A stretch of DNA of 64,000 nucleotides from Novosphingobium sp. SG919 (GTDB taxonomy: Bacteria; Pseudomonadota; Alphaproteobacteria; Sphingomonadales; Sphingomonadaceae), in NCBI RefSeq assembly GCF_012932495.1, contig NZ_JABCNG010000007.1, forward strand, positions 37,916 to 101,915. The letters are read 5' to 3'. Positions 27,013 through 34,869 of the stretch are shown here, one piece after another; within the stretch, counting starts at the first letter, position 1; every line of letters begins with the position of its first letter. A program made the position numbers and the translations under genes. The notes below the pieces were generated by a model that did no database searches, was not told the DNA's origin, and saw only the letters and a program-made list of their open reading frames with translations.

Positions 27013-27603
27013 ATGATCGCAGCGAGGGGCCGCATGCTGCCCGCCGGGGTCGCAGGCGCGGCGATCCTGGCCCTGGCGTCTTCGCCGGTTCATGCCCAGG
27101 CTTCGTCCCAGGCACCGTTCGATGCCCAGGGTTATCGCAGCGCCGCCTTTCGCGCACCGGTCGATCGCGATCCCGCGCCCGCCACGGCCATATCGCCGGC
27201 GCAGGCGCAGGCGCTGGGCCTGGCGCCGGGCGCTGCCTTGTTCCTCGATGTGTTGCCGGCCGAAGGCGCCCGCCGCGATGGCGCAACTGGCGCATGGCAG
27301 CTGGCCAGCCCGCACCAAACCATACCCGGCGCGCTGTGGTATCCCGAAACGGGGCGCAGCCCGCCCGATCCGGTGTTGTGGCAGGCGCTTGCCGCGCGCG
27401 TGGCGGCGTTCCGGCAACAACACCGAGGGGCGCCGATCGTGGTGTTCTGCCGCGCCGATTGCTGGATGAGCTGGAACGTGGCGCGGCGCCTGGCGCTGGG
27501 CGGCGTCACGGGCGTGCGCTGGCTGGCCGAAGGCATCGAAGGCTGGCACGATGCCGGCGGCAGCCTGGTCGATACGGCCCCGGTGCCCGTGCCGAATTCC
27601 TGA
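27013..27603 (+). CDS. PQQ-dependent catabolism-associated CXXCW-motif (rhodanese-like) protein
   Basis: This 196-residue exported protein begins at ATG 27013, with GGAAGG nine bases upstream. A signal peptide ends near SPVHAQA. The C-terminal half is rhodanese-like, with the active-site stretch FCRADCWMSWNVARRL near residue 152 (Cys-x3-Cys-Trp). That feature is typical of the PQQ-linked CXXCW family. HQTIPGALWYPETGRS before it is also typical. It probably acts with the divergent SoxYZ-like carrier and metallohydrolase in a periplasmic redox relay. The quinoprotein itself is not nearby. Confidence 0.8.
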   Translation: MIAARGRMLPAGVAGAAILALASSPVHAQASSQAPFDAQGYRSAAFRAPVDRDPAPATAISPAQAQALGLAPGAALFLDVLPAEGARRDGATGAWQLASPHQTIPGALWYPETGRSPPDPVLWQALAARVAAFRQQHRGAPIVVFCRADCWMSWNVARRLALGGVTGVRWLAEGIEGWHDAGGSLVDTAPVPVPNS

Positions 27604-27634
27604 ATTTCTGGATGTTCACCACAGGAGACATGCG

Positions 27635-27928
27635 ATGGCCACTTTGATCGTCAGTTATCCCGCGCAAGAAGGCGCCAGGTTCGACACCGCCTATTACACC
27701 GGCACGCACATTCCCCTGGTGGAAAGGCTGTGGACGGCGCACGGCTTCACCCAGGCCGAAGTGCTGTTTCCGGCGGGCGAGCAGCCGTGGAAAGCCGCCG
27801 TTCTGCTGCGCTTTGCCAGCCAGGCGGCAATCGATGCCGCGCTAGCCAGCCCCGATACGCCGGAAATCCTGGGCGACGTGGCCAATTTCACCGACATTGC
27901 CCCGGTGATCTACCGCGCCGGGGACTGA
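27635..27928 (+). CDS. EthD-domain protein
   Basis: This 97-residue single-domain protein starts at ATG 27635 after AGGAGA. EthD features are ATLIVSYPAQEGARFD at the start, the YYTGTHIPLVERL segment with the conserved His, and an AVLLRFASQAAIDAAL helix followed by DVANFTDIAPVIYRA. This dimeric alpha-beta barrel fold occurs in small oxidoreductase-like or ether-degradation accessory proteins. It follows the CXXCW gene by 31 bases on the same strand. The function here is unknown. Confidence 0.82.
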   Translation: MATLIVSYPAQEGARFDTAYYTGTHIPLVERLWTAHGFTQAEVLFPAGEQPWKAAVLLRFASQAAIDAALASPDTPEILGDVANFTDIAPVIYRAGD

Positions 27929-27934
27929 ACGAGG

Positions 27935-29734
27935 TTACGGCGCTTGGTAGACCGTCTTGCCGCCGACGATGGTGCGCAGCACGCGCGTTTGCGCGATGGC
28001 ATCGGGGTTGCCGGTGAAGATATCGCGGTCGATCCAGATCAGGTCGGCAAACTTGCCCGGTTCCAGGCTGCCGACCTGGCCTTCCGCGCGCAGCGACCAG
28101 GCCGCGTTGATCGTGGCGGCGCGCACCGCCTGCGGCACGGTGAGCGGCGGGCCGCCCGACAGCGGCTGGCTATATTCCGGCCCGGCCGAGGGATCGTTGC
28201 GCCGTGTGACGCCCACTTTGAGGGCGAACCATTCGTTCAGCGGATCGACCGGCCAGTCGCTGCCGAAAGTGATCCGCGCGCCGGCCTTGGCCAGCAGGCC
28301 CGATGGCTCCATGAAGGCATAGCGTTTCGGCCCCAGGAAATCCTTGGCCCCGGCCACTGTATCGGCGGCCTGCTTGCCCCATTGCAGCGACAGCACCGGG
28401 GTAACGCCCAGCGCCTTGAAGCGCGGGAAATCGGCGGGATCGACGATCTCGTCATGGGCAATGGCCGGGCGCGCGTCGCGCGCCGGGTGGCTCTTGCGCA
28501 AGGCGGCTACGGCATCGAGCGCGATGCGCACCGCGCCGTCGCCATCGGCGTGCATGTGCGGGTCAAAGCCCAGCGCGGTGATGCGATCGAGCAGCGGGGC
28601 CAGCACGGCCGGCGGGAAATAGGGCGCGGGGCCACGGTTGGTGCCGGGCTGCCAATCGGGCTTGTCAGCCGTGCCGTGGTTTTCCAGATAGGGCGCGATC
28701 ATCACCCCGGTAAACGCGGGCGCGGTGATCACCCCGTCCATATAGAGCTTGACCGTGCGCACCATGATCGAGGGCTGCACGCGCGCGGCGCCTTCGTCAT
28801 AGGTGCGGCGCCATTCGATGATGCGCGACAGCGCGCCTTCCGGGCTCGGCCCTTCCTCGGGCGCGATGTGCGGGGCGAAATGGCCGCGCGCGGTCAATTG
28901 CCCGGCTTTCGACAGGGTGGAAAAGGCGCGGATCGATTCGACCGGCGCATCGGCATCGAGGAACGTGGTCACGCCTTGCGCCGCCATGGCGGCCAGTGCG
29001 GCGCGGGCGGCCACCACGTCGTCTTCCGACGTGGGGGTGGGTATCAGCTTGCGCACCAGATCCATCGCTGAATCCTCGAGCAGGCCGGTGGGCGCGCCGC
29101 TGGCATCGTGATGGATCGCCCCGCCCACTGGATCGGGCGTCTTGGCATCGATCCCGGCCAGTGCCAGGGCGCGGCTGTTGACCAGCGCGGAATGGCCGAA
29201 CGAGTCGAACACCGCCACGGGGCGTGGCGTGGGCAAGGCATCGAGCATGGCCTTGGTCCGCTCGATGCCCAAGGGTTGCATTTCGTGCTGGAACCAGTGC
29301 ACCGCGACCAGCCACTTGCCATCGTGGCCGCCACCGTTTCCACTGGCCCCATCCTTGGCGGCGCAGGCGCTCAGCGCGGCCTGGAATTCGGGCACGGTCA
29401 GCCGCTTGTATTGCAGGTCGCATGCCTGCAGGCCCGATCCCCCTTCCAGCGGGTGCATATGCCCATCGACCAGGCCGGGCATGACCACCCCGCCCTTCAG
29501 GTCGATGGTTTCGGTCGCCGGCCCGGTAAACGCCTTGGCCCCGGCATCGCTGCCCACATAGACGATGCGCCCGTCCTTGATCGCCACGGCCTGGGCTACG
29601 CTGTCCTTGGCGTCGATGGTGTGAATGCGGCCGTGGAGCAGCACCGTATCGGCGGCAGGCGCCGCGTGGGCCGTGCCGGCGGCGAGCGCCAGGGCCGAAC
29701 CGGCGAGAAGCGAAAGCAGGCGAAGGGAAGACAT
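27935..29734 (-). CDS. Secreted amidohydrolase, YtcJ-like
   Basis: I choose ATG 29734 with GAGG upstream, giving 599 residues and a signal peptide ending GTAHAAP. It is an amidohydrolase-superfamily TIM-barrel enzyme of the YtcJ type. The metal-binding loop GLVDGHMHPLEGG lies near residue 90. Later come the carboxylated-Lys region, LGFDPHMHADGDGAVRIALD and ITFGSDWPVDPLNEW with the final Asp. A C-terminal composite domain strand (GSLEPGKFADLIWIDRD) closes the fold. The substrate is unknown. It converges on the EthD gene with only 6 bases between stops. Confidence 0.88.
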   Translation of the reverse strand: MSSLRLLSLLAGSALALAAGTAHAAPAADTVLLHGRIHTIDAKDSVAQAVAIKDGRIVYVGSDAGAKAFTGPATETIDLKGGVVMPGLVDGHMHPLEGGSGLQACDLQYKRLTVPEFQAALSACAAKDGASGNGGGHDGKWLVAVHWFQHEMQPLGIERTKAMLDALPTPRPVAVFDSFGHSALVNSRALALAGIDAKTPDPVGGAIHHDASGAPTGLLEDSAMDLVRKLIPTPTSEDDVVAARAALAAMAAQGVTTFLDADAPVESIRAFSTLSKAGQLTARGHFAPHIAPEEGPSPEGALSRIIEWRRTYDEGAARVQPSIMVRTVKLYMDGVITAPAFTGVMIAPYLENHGTADKPDWQPGTNRGPAPYFPPAVLAPLLDRITALGFDPHMHADGDGAVRIALDAVAALRKSHPARDARPAIAHDEIVDPADFPRFKALGVTPVLSLQWGKQAADTVAGAKDFLGPKRYAFMEPSGLLAKAGARITFGSDWPVDPLNEWFALKVGVTRRNDPSAGPEYSQPLSGGPPLTVPQAVRAATINAAWSLRAEGQVGSLEPGKFADLIWIDRDIFTGNPDAIAQTRVLRTIVGGKTVYQAP

Positions 29735-29839
29735 TTGGGCAACCTCGCGCATCGGCGCGACGCCCCCTGCGCCGCCCTATCTGTGATCTAAGCAGATAGG
29801 GCGGGGGTAGGACAAGTGTCCAATTTCAACCGCGAAACG

Positions 29840-30655
29840 TCAGCGCGGCTTTTCCGCCTCGGCCAGGGCGGCGCGGGCGATCGGCTCCATCACGGCATAG
29901 CCGGCCGCATTGGGATGCACCCCGTCGCTCGACAGGCCTGGTTTCATCGCGCCTTCGGGCGTGGCCATCGCGCTGTAGTAATCGGCATAGGCCAGGCCCC
30001 GCGCGCGGGCGAGATCCTTGAGCCAGGCATTGAGCGTGGCAATCTGCGCGGCAGGCTTCATTTCGCTGCGCCAGTTGAAGCCACCGGCCGGCAGCACGCT
30101 GCCCAGCACCACGGCAATGCCGTTGGCCTTGGCCAGATCGACCATGGCCAGGACATTGGCGGCATATTCCTCGGGGCTGGTGGGGCCGGTGTTGCCGGCC
30201 ACATCGTTGGTGCCGCACATGATGTGCACCACCCGCGGGCGCAGGCGCACCACATCCTGGTAGAAGCGCAGCAGGATCTGCGGGCTGGTCTGCCCGGCAA
30301 TGCCACGGTCCACCACGCCACCGGCAAAGATGCCGGGCGCCGTGGTCAGCCACCATTCTGTGATCGAATCGCCGATGAACACCGCGCGCACCGGCTGGGG
30401 TACCTGGCGATCCGCTTTTTGATAGCGGCACAGGTTGGCCCAGTCATAGCCGCCCACGCGGCTGGGCGTGCAGGGTTCGGGTACCATGGCGGTGGGCCCG
30501 GTGGGGGCCACCGCCACTGCCACGGCAGCGCGCGGCGCGGGTGCAGCCGGCACCACCACGGGTGCGGCCGGCTGCCCGGCCTGGGCTGCGAGCACGGGCG
30601 AAGCGGCCGTGGCGAGCGCCAGCGCGCCGGCCAAAGCAACCAACCGCACGCGCAT
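29840..30655 (-). CDS. Secreted SGNH/GDSL-type hydrolase
   Basis: This 271-residue protein starts at ATG 30655, whose A is shared with the spt stop (TGATG overlap), so translation is coupled. A signal peptide (residues 1-23) is followed by an Ala/Pro/Val-rich linker. The hydrolase core has block I FIGDSITEWW (nucleophile Ser), block II GIAGQTS, block III GTNDVAGNTGP, and block V SSDGVHPNAAGY with the Asp-His pair. These enzymes are lipases or acetyl/acyl esterases. Tight coupling to serine palmitoyltransferase suggests action on an exported lipid or glycan, but this is inference. Confidence 0.88.
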   Translation of the reverse strand: MRVRLVALAGALALATAASPVLAAQAGQPAAPVVVPAAPAPRAAVAVAVAPTGPTAMVPEPCTPSRVGGYDWANLCRYQKADRQVPQPVRAVFIGDSITEWWLTTAPGIFAGGVVDRGIAGQTSPQILLRFYQDVVRLRPRVVHIMCGTNDVAGNTGPTSPEEYAANVLAMVDLAKANGIAVVLGSVLPAGGFNWRSEMKPAAQIATLNAWLKDLARARGLAYADYYSAMATPEGAMKPGLSSDGVHPNAAGYAVMEPIARAALAEAEKPR

Positions 30656-31854
30656 CAGATGATACCCACCGCCTTGCCGGCGCGTTCGAACATGCCGATG
30701 ATGGTCTGCACCTGATCGGCACTGTGCGCGGCACACAGCGAGCAGCGCAGCAGGGTCATGCCGGCGGGCGTGGCCGGCGGGCGCGCCAGGTTCACATAGA
30801 GCCCTTCGTGCAGCAGCGCTTCCCACATCATCGCGCCGCGTTCCAGATCGGGCATGATCACCGAGATGATCGCGCTTTGCGGTGTTTCCGTGCCCAGCTT
30901 GAAGCCACGCTGGATGAGGCCGGCGTGCAGCGTCTTGGAATTTTCCCACAAGTGCGCGCGCTTGTCGGCCGCGTGCATGAGCTTGCGGATCGAGGTGCTG
31001 GCGGTGTGGACCACGCTGGGCGGCAGCGAGGCGGTGAACACATAGGGCCGGCAGACCAGGCGCAGGATTTCGAACTTGGGATGGTTCGAAACGCAAAAGC
31101 CGCCGACGGTGCCGACCGACTTGGAGAACGTGCCGATCACGAAATCGACCTGGTCGAGCACGCCCTGGTCCTCGGCCACGCCACGCCCGTTGGGGCCGAT
31201 GAAGCCCATCGAGTGGGCTTCGTCCACCAGCACCATGGCGCCGTGGGCCTTGGCCACGGCGATCATGTCCTTGAGCGGGGCGATGTCGCCCAGCATGGAA
31301 TAGACGCCTTCGAGCACGACCAGCTTGCCCGCGCCTTCGGGAATGCGCTTGAGGCGCTTTTCCATCGCTTCGATATCGTTGTGCTTGAACGGCACGACTT
31401 CGGCATCGCCCATCTTGCAGCCGTCCCAGATGGAAGCGTGGCTGTCGATGTCGAGCACGATGTAATCGCCCTTGCCGGCCATCGTGCTGATGATCCCCAG
31501 GTTCGCCTGGTAGCCGGTGGAAAACACCATGGCATGGTCCATGCCATAGAATTCCTTGAGCGCGTCTTCGACGGCGCGGTGCCCGGCATACGTGCCGTTG
31601 AGCACGCGGCTGCCGGTGGTACCCGAACCGAATTCGTCCAGCGCCTGCTTGCCCGCGGCGATCACGTCCGGATCGAACGTCATGCCCATGTAGTTGTAGG
31701 TACCCAGCAGGATCGTCTCGCGGCCGTTGCAGATCGCGACCGTGGGTGAGATCACCTTTTCCATCACCAGGTTGAACGGATCGGTGACGCCGGTGGACAG
31801 CAGGGCGCGGCGCTGTTCGATCAGGCCGTCAAACTTGGAAAACAGGTCGGTCAT
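30655..31854 (-). CDS. spt: Serine palmitoyltransferase
   Basis: SPT condenses L-serine with palmitoyl thioester to 3-ketodihydrosphingosine, the first step of sphingolipid synthesis. The 399-residue protein is an alpha-oxoamine synthase with PLP. It has LLGTYNYMGMTFDPDVI near residue 48, GSGTTGSRVLNGTYAGH, LDIDSHASIWDG, LVDEAHSMGFIGPNGRG, and the PLP lysine in GTFSKSVGTVGG. It closely resembles what I remember of the Sphingomonas paucimobilis enzyme. The start at 31854 lies 8 bases after the acyl carrier protein stop. This is the gene that best identifies the host group. Confidence 0.96.
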   Translation of the reverse strand: MTDLFSKFDGLIEQRRALLSTGVTDPFNLVMEKVISPTVAICNGRETILLGTYNYMGMTFDPDVIAAGKQALDEFGSGTTGSRVLNGTYAGHRAVEDALKEFYGMDHAMVFSTGYQANLGIISTMAGKGDYIVLDIDSHASIWDGCKMGDAEVVPFKHNDIEAMEKRLKRIPEGAGKLVVLEGVYSMLGDIAPLKDMIAVAKAHGAMVLVDEAHSMGFIGPNGRGVAEDQGVLDQVDFVIGTFSKSVGTVGGFCVSNHPKFEILRLVCRPYVFTASLPPSVVHTASTSIRKLMHAADKRAHLWENSKTLHAGLIQRGFKLGTETPQSAIISVIMPDLERGAMMWEALLHEGLYVNLARPPATPAGMTLLRCSLCAAHSADQVQTIIGMFERAGKAVGII

Positions 31855-31862
31855 GGGCAGTT

Positions 31863-32102
31863 TCACCCTTGCAGCTTGGTCACGGCGTCGATCAGCTGGC
31901 CGTACGTCTCGATCTCGGCCTGCTGGTTCATGCTGATGATGATGTCGAATTCGTCCTCGATCGCGGCAACGAAATCCATCACCGTCAGGCTGTCCCACTC
32001 CAGGTCGCCGGCAAAGGTGGTGGCATCGCTGATGGCCACGCCCTTCTTGTTGAAGGGCTCGATCAGTTCGGCAATCCTTGCGGCGGTCGCTGCGCGGTCC
32101 AT
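31863..32102 (-). CDS. Acyl carrier protein paired with serine palmitoyltransferase
   Basis: This 79-residue ACP has the 4'-phosphopantetheine attachment serine at residue 38 in GDLEWDSLTVMDFVAAIE, a four-helix length, and an acidic composition. It lies 8 bases before spt in the same direction. In sphingomonads such an ACP delivers the acyl chain to SPT, and I infer the same here. The housekeeping fatty-acid ACP (AcpP) would be elsewhere. ACP is the first gene of the acp-spt-SGNH hydrolase operon. Confidence 0.93.
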   Translation of the reverse strand: MDRAATAARIAELIEPFNKKGVAISDATTFAGDLEWDSLTVMDFVAAIEDEFDIIISMNQQAEIETYGQLIDAVTKLQG

Positions 32103-32198
32103 CTTGTCTCTATCTCCGTGGGGCAGGGCTGTGCCCCTGCCAGAACATTGCGGCGGAAAAGCGGCCTGTGGCCTGCCCTGTCAAGCCTGAACGGGGAA

Positions 32199-32561
32199 TT
32201 ACACCAGTTTCATCACCGCCTGCATGAACGGCCCGATCGACACCGGCTTGGCCAGGTATCCTTCGGCGCCCGCCTCGCGGATGCGCTCCTCGTCGCCCTT
32301 GCCGGCATAGGCGGTGACGGCCAGCACCGGAATCTGGCGCAGCACCGGATCGGCTTTGAGCGCCTCGATCAGTTCCAGGCCCGAAATGTTGGGCAACTGG
32401 ATATCCATGATCACCAAGCCCGGCACGAACTGGCGCGCGCGGTCCAGCGCCTCGCGCCCATCAGCCACCGGCTCCACGGTAAAGCCGTTGGCGACCAGCA
32501 GGTCGCAGAACAGTTTGCGGTTGAGGTCGTTGTCCTCGACAACCAGAATTCTTTTTGCCAC
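32199..32561 (-). CDS. divK: Single-domain response regulator DivK
   Basis: This 120-residue protein consists of a receiver domain only. It has the acidic pair in VVEDNDLNRKLFCDLL (Asp/Glu 9-10), the phospho-acceptor Asp53 in VIMDIQLPNISGLELIEAL, the switch Thr in LAVTAYAGKGDEERI, and the conserved Lys in YLAKPVSI. NDLNRKLFCDLL is a DivK fingerprint. In alphaproteobacteria DivK links cell-cycle kinases (PleC, DivJ) to the CtrA pathway. It is transcribed away from the DUF3572 gene across a short shared promoter region. Confidence 0.94.
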   Translation of the reverse strand: MAKRILVVEDNDLNRKLFCDLLVANGFTVEPVADGREALDRARQFVPGLVIMDIQLPNISGLELIEALKADPVLRQIPVLAVTAYAGKGDEERIREAGAEGYLAKPVSIGPFMQAVMKLV

Positions 32562-32656
32562 GGAACACCTCTATTGCGCGAGGGCACATGGCTCTCATCC
32601 TTGGGCCCCACCTCGTTCGCGCCATGCTCTATTGACCTCGAAAGGCTCTGACAATC

Positions 32657-32938
32657 ATTCGCGAACCATCGTCCCCCGTACCCGATCCCCAGGATCTGGC
32701 GCTGGCCGCGCTCGGCTGGGTGCTGGGCGACGGGCAGCGTGCCGAACGCTTCCTGGCGTTGAGCGGGATGACGCCCGAAACCCTGCGCAGCGGCCTGGCC
32801 GATCCGGCCGGGCAAAGCGCGGTGCTGGGCGGGGTGCTCGATTTCCTCATGGCTTACGAGCCCGATCTTGTTGCCGCGGCCGACGCGCTCGATATAAGCC
32901 CCCAGGCCTTGGCCGCAGCACGGGAGAAGTTGGGATGA
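32657..32938 (+). CDS. DUF3572 family protein, non-standard start
   Basis: This small alphaproteobacterial protein is often found next to divK. The frame is open from 32636, just after an in-frame stop at 32633. The family N-terminus (DPQDLALAALGWVLGDGQRAERFLALSGM) lies before the first GTG at 32720, and no ATG, GTG or TTG occurs in frame between 32636 and 32720. GAAAGG at 32640-32645 is 8 to 11 bases before ATC 32654 and ATT 32657. I therefore place the start at ATT 32657 with low certainty. The stop overlaps the HAD gene start (ATGA). The function is unknown. Confidence 0.7.
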   Translation: MREPSSPVPDPQDLALAALGWVLGDGQRAERFLALSGMTPETLRSGLADPAGQSAVLGGVLDFLMAYEPDLVAAADALDISPQALAAAREKLG

Positions 32939-33552
32939 GCCGCCCGCTGGTGATCAGCGATTGCGATGAAGTGCTGCTGCACATGGTGGCCCCGTACAAG
33001 GCCTGGTTGAAAGCCCACCACGACATCGACTTCGTCATGGAAAGCAACGATTTCGGCAAGGCCATGCGCCATGCCGCCGATGGCAGCGCGGTGGAGCCGC
33101 GCGAAATCTGGCGCTTGCTCGACTTGTTTTTCGACACGCAGATGCACGCCCAGCCGGCCATTGCCGGCGCGGTGGAGGCGGTGGGCACATTGGCGACACG
33201 CGCCGATTTCGTGATCCTCACCAACCTGGGGGACAGCTATCGCGCGGCGCGCACGGCGCAGCTGGAAAGCGTGGGCATCACGGCCCGCGTCTTTACCAAC
33301 CAGGGACCCAAGGGGCCGGCGCTCAAGGCCATTCTCGATGAATACCAGCCGACGCGCGCGGTGTTCATCGACGATCTGCCCCAGCATCACCATTCGGCGT
33401 CACAACTCACGCCCGAGGTTATCCGCCTGCATCTGTGCGGCGAGCCCTTGCTGGCGCCGCATATCGATTGCGCGCACAAGGCGGGGCACGCCCACGCGCG
33501 GATCGATACCTGGGACCACGCGCTGCCGTGGCTGATGGCGCGGCTGGATTAG
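32935..33552 (+). CDS. HAD-family hydrolase
   Basis: This 205-residue haloacid-dehalogenase-type protein has motif I ISDCDEVLLH at residues 7-16 (nucleophile Asp and acid Asp). Motif II VILTNLGDSYR lies near residue 97, and the motif IV area AVFIDDLPQHHHSA near residue 141. It is probably a phosphatase on a small molecule; the substrate is unknown. The start overlaps the DUF3572 stop by four bases, so the two are translated together. RidA follows after 71 bases. Confidence 0.85.
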   Translation: MSRPLVISDCDEVLLHMVAPYKAWLKAHHDIDFVMESNDFGKAMRHAADGSAVEPREIWRLLDLFFDTQMHAQPAIAGAVEAVGTLATRADFVILTNLGDSYRAARTAQLESVGITARVFTNQGPKGPALKAILDEYQPTRAVFIDDLPQHHHSASQLTPEVIRLHLCGEPLLAPHIDCAHKAGHAHARIDTWDHALPWLMARLD

Positions 33553-33623
33553 CCCGCCTGGACTGGGCTGCCTGGACTGGGCCGCCGCCTGATTTTTCGC
33601 TTCACGTCTTGGAGTTTGCCGTA

Positions 33624-34091
33624 ATGACCGTTTCGATCGATGCCCGCCTTGCCGAACTGGGCCTGGAACTGCCGCAGGCCGCCGCGCCCGTGGCGGCCTA
33701 TGTGCCCACGGTTCTGGCGGGCGGGCTGCTGCACGTTTCGGGGCAGTTGCCGTTCATCGAGGGCAAGCTGGTCACCGGCCGCCTGGGCGAAGACGTGAGC
33801 CTGGAACAGGGCGCCGCCGCGGCCAAGGCCTGCGCGCTGATGCTGCTGGCCCAGGCCAAGGCTGCGCTCGGCTCGCTCGATCGGATCGAGCAGGTCGTGA
33901 AGCTGGGCGCCTTCATCAATTCGACCGGCGATTTCACCGATCAGCCCAAGGTGGCCAATGGCGCCTCGGAACTGATGCAGGCCGTGTTCGGCGATGCCGG
34001 GCGCCATGCCCGCAGCGCCGTGGGCGTGCCGGTGCTGCCGTTGGGCGCTGCGGTGGAAATCGATGCTGTCTTTGCTGTTCGCGCTCATTGA
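33624..34091 (+). CDS. RidA family protein
   Basis: The ATG at 33624 (GGAG upstream) gives 155 residues. This is the longer RidA/YjgF type with the sequence GGLLHVSGQLPFIEGKLVTG near residue 34, KLGAFINSTGDFTDQPKVANGAS and HARSAVGVPVLPLGAAVEID. RidA proteins hydrolyse reactive enamine/imine intermediates from PLP enzymes. The Arg in ARSAVGV that contacts the substrate carboxylate is kept. The next gene starts inside its last 29 bases. Confidence 0.88.
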   Translation: MTVSIDARLAELGLELPQAAAPVAAYVPTVLAGGLLHVSGQLPFIEGKLVTGRLGEDVSLEQGAAAAKACALMLLAQAKAALGSLDRIEQVVKLGAFINSTGDFTDQPKVANGASELMQAVFGDAGRHARSAVGVPVLPLGAAVEIDAVFAVRAH

Positions 34092-34869
34092 TCGCTTCCT
34101 CCTGCCGGCGCGGGCTGCGGACCGGGCCGGCTGGTTGGCGCACGCGATCTATGCCCATCGCGGGCTGCACGGCCCCGGCGTGCCGGAAAATTCGCTGGCA
34201 GCGGCCGATGCCGCCATCGCGCGCGGCTTTGGCATCGAGTGCGATGTGCAGCGCAGCCACGATGGCCAGGCCATCGTGTTCCACGATTGGACGCTCGAAC
34301 GCCTGACCGGCCGCGAGGGCAGCGTGGGCGATCTCAACGCGGCAGACCTGGCGCGCATCGGCCTGCTGGACGAAGCCGGTGCTGCGGTGCCGGGCGAAAC
34401 CATTCCCGGCCTGCGCCAGTTGCTCGATCGCATCGAAGGCCGCGTGCCGCTGCTGATCGAGGTGAAATCGCAGGGCGGCCGGCGCATTGCGCCCTTGTGC
34501 CTGGCGGTGCGGCGCCTGCTCGAAGGGTATCGCGGCCCGGTGGCGGTGATGAGCTTTGATCCCCGCGTGCCCGCCTGGTTCCGGCGCTATTCGCCCCATG
34601 TCGTGCATGGGCTGGTGGTGACCGAGGCGGGCCGCCGCACCCTGCTGGCCCGCCTGAAGAGGCATCTTGCGCTGTGGCGGGCGCGTCCCCAATTCCTGGC
34701 CTATGACATTGCCGATATCGCCAATCCCGTGGTGCGCCTGGCCCGGCGCCGAGGTGTGCCGGTGCTGACCTGGACCGTGCGCACGCCCGAAGACGCCAAG
34801 CGCGCGGCCGCCTATGCCGATGCGCCGATCGCCGAAGGACCGGTGCTGTTGGCCCCTCCCGCATCATGA
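34063..34869 (+). CDS. Glycerophosphodiester phosphodiesterase
   Basis: The ATG at 34063 overlaps the ridA end by 29 bases and begins a hydrophobic stretch (MLSLLFALIDRFLLPA) that may anchor the protein or act as a signal. The 268-residue GDPD domain shows AHRGLHGPGVPENSLAA near residue 29, then ECDVQRSHDGQAIVFHDWTL with the catalytic His and acid residues. Later come LLIEVKSQGG and VLTWTVRTPEDA. It hydrolyses deacylated phospholipids to glycerol-3-phosphate and an alcohol. Its ATGA overlap with the next gene indicates one operon. Confidence 0.92.
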   Translation: MLSLLFALIDRFLLPARAADRAGWLAHAIYAHRGLHGPGVPENSLAAADAAIARGFGIECDVQRSHDGQAIVFHDWTLERLTGREGSVGDLNAADLARIGLLDEAGAAVPGETIPGLRQLLDRIEGRVPLLIEVKSQGGRRIAPLCLAVRRLLEGYRGPVAVMSFDPRVPAWFRRYSPHVVHGLVVTEAGRRTLLARLKRHLALWRARPQFLAYDIADIANPVVRLARRRGVPVLTWTVRTPEDAKRAAAYADAPIAEGPVLLAPPAS

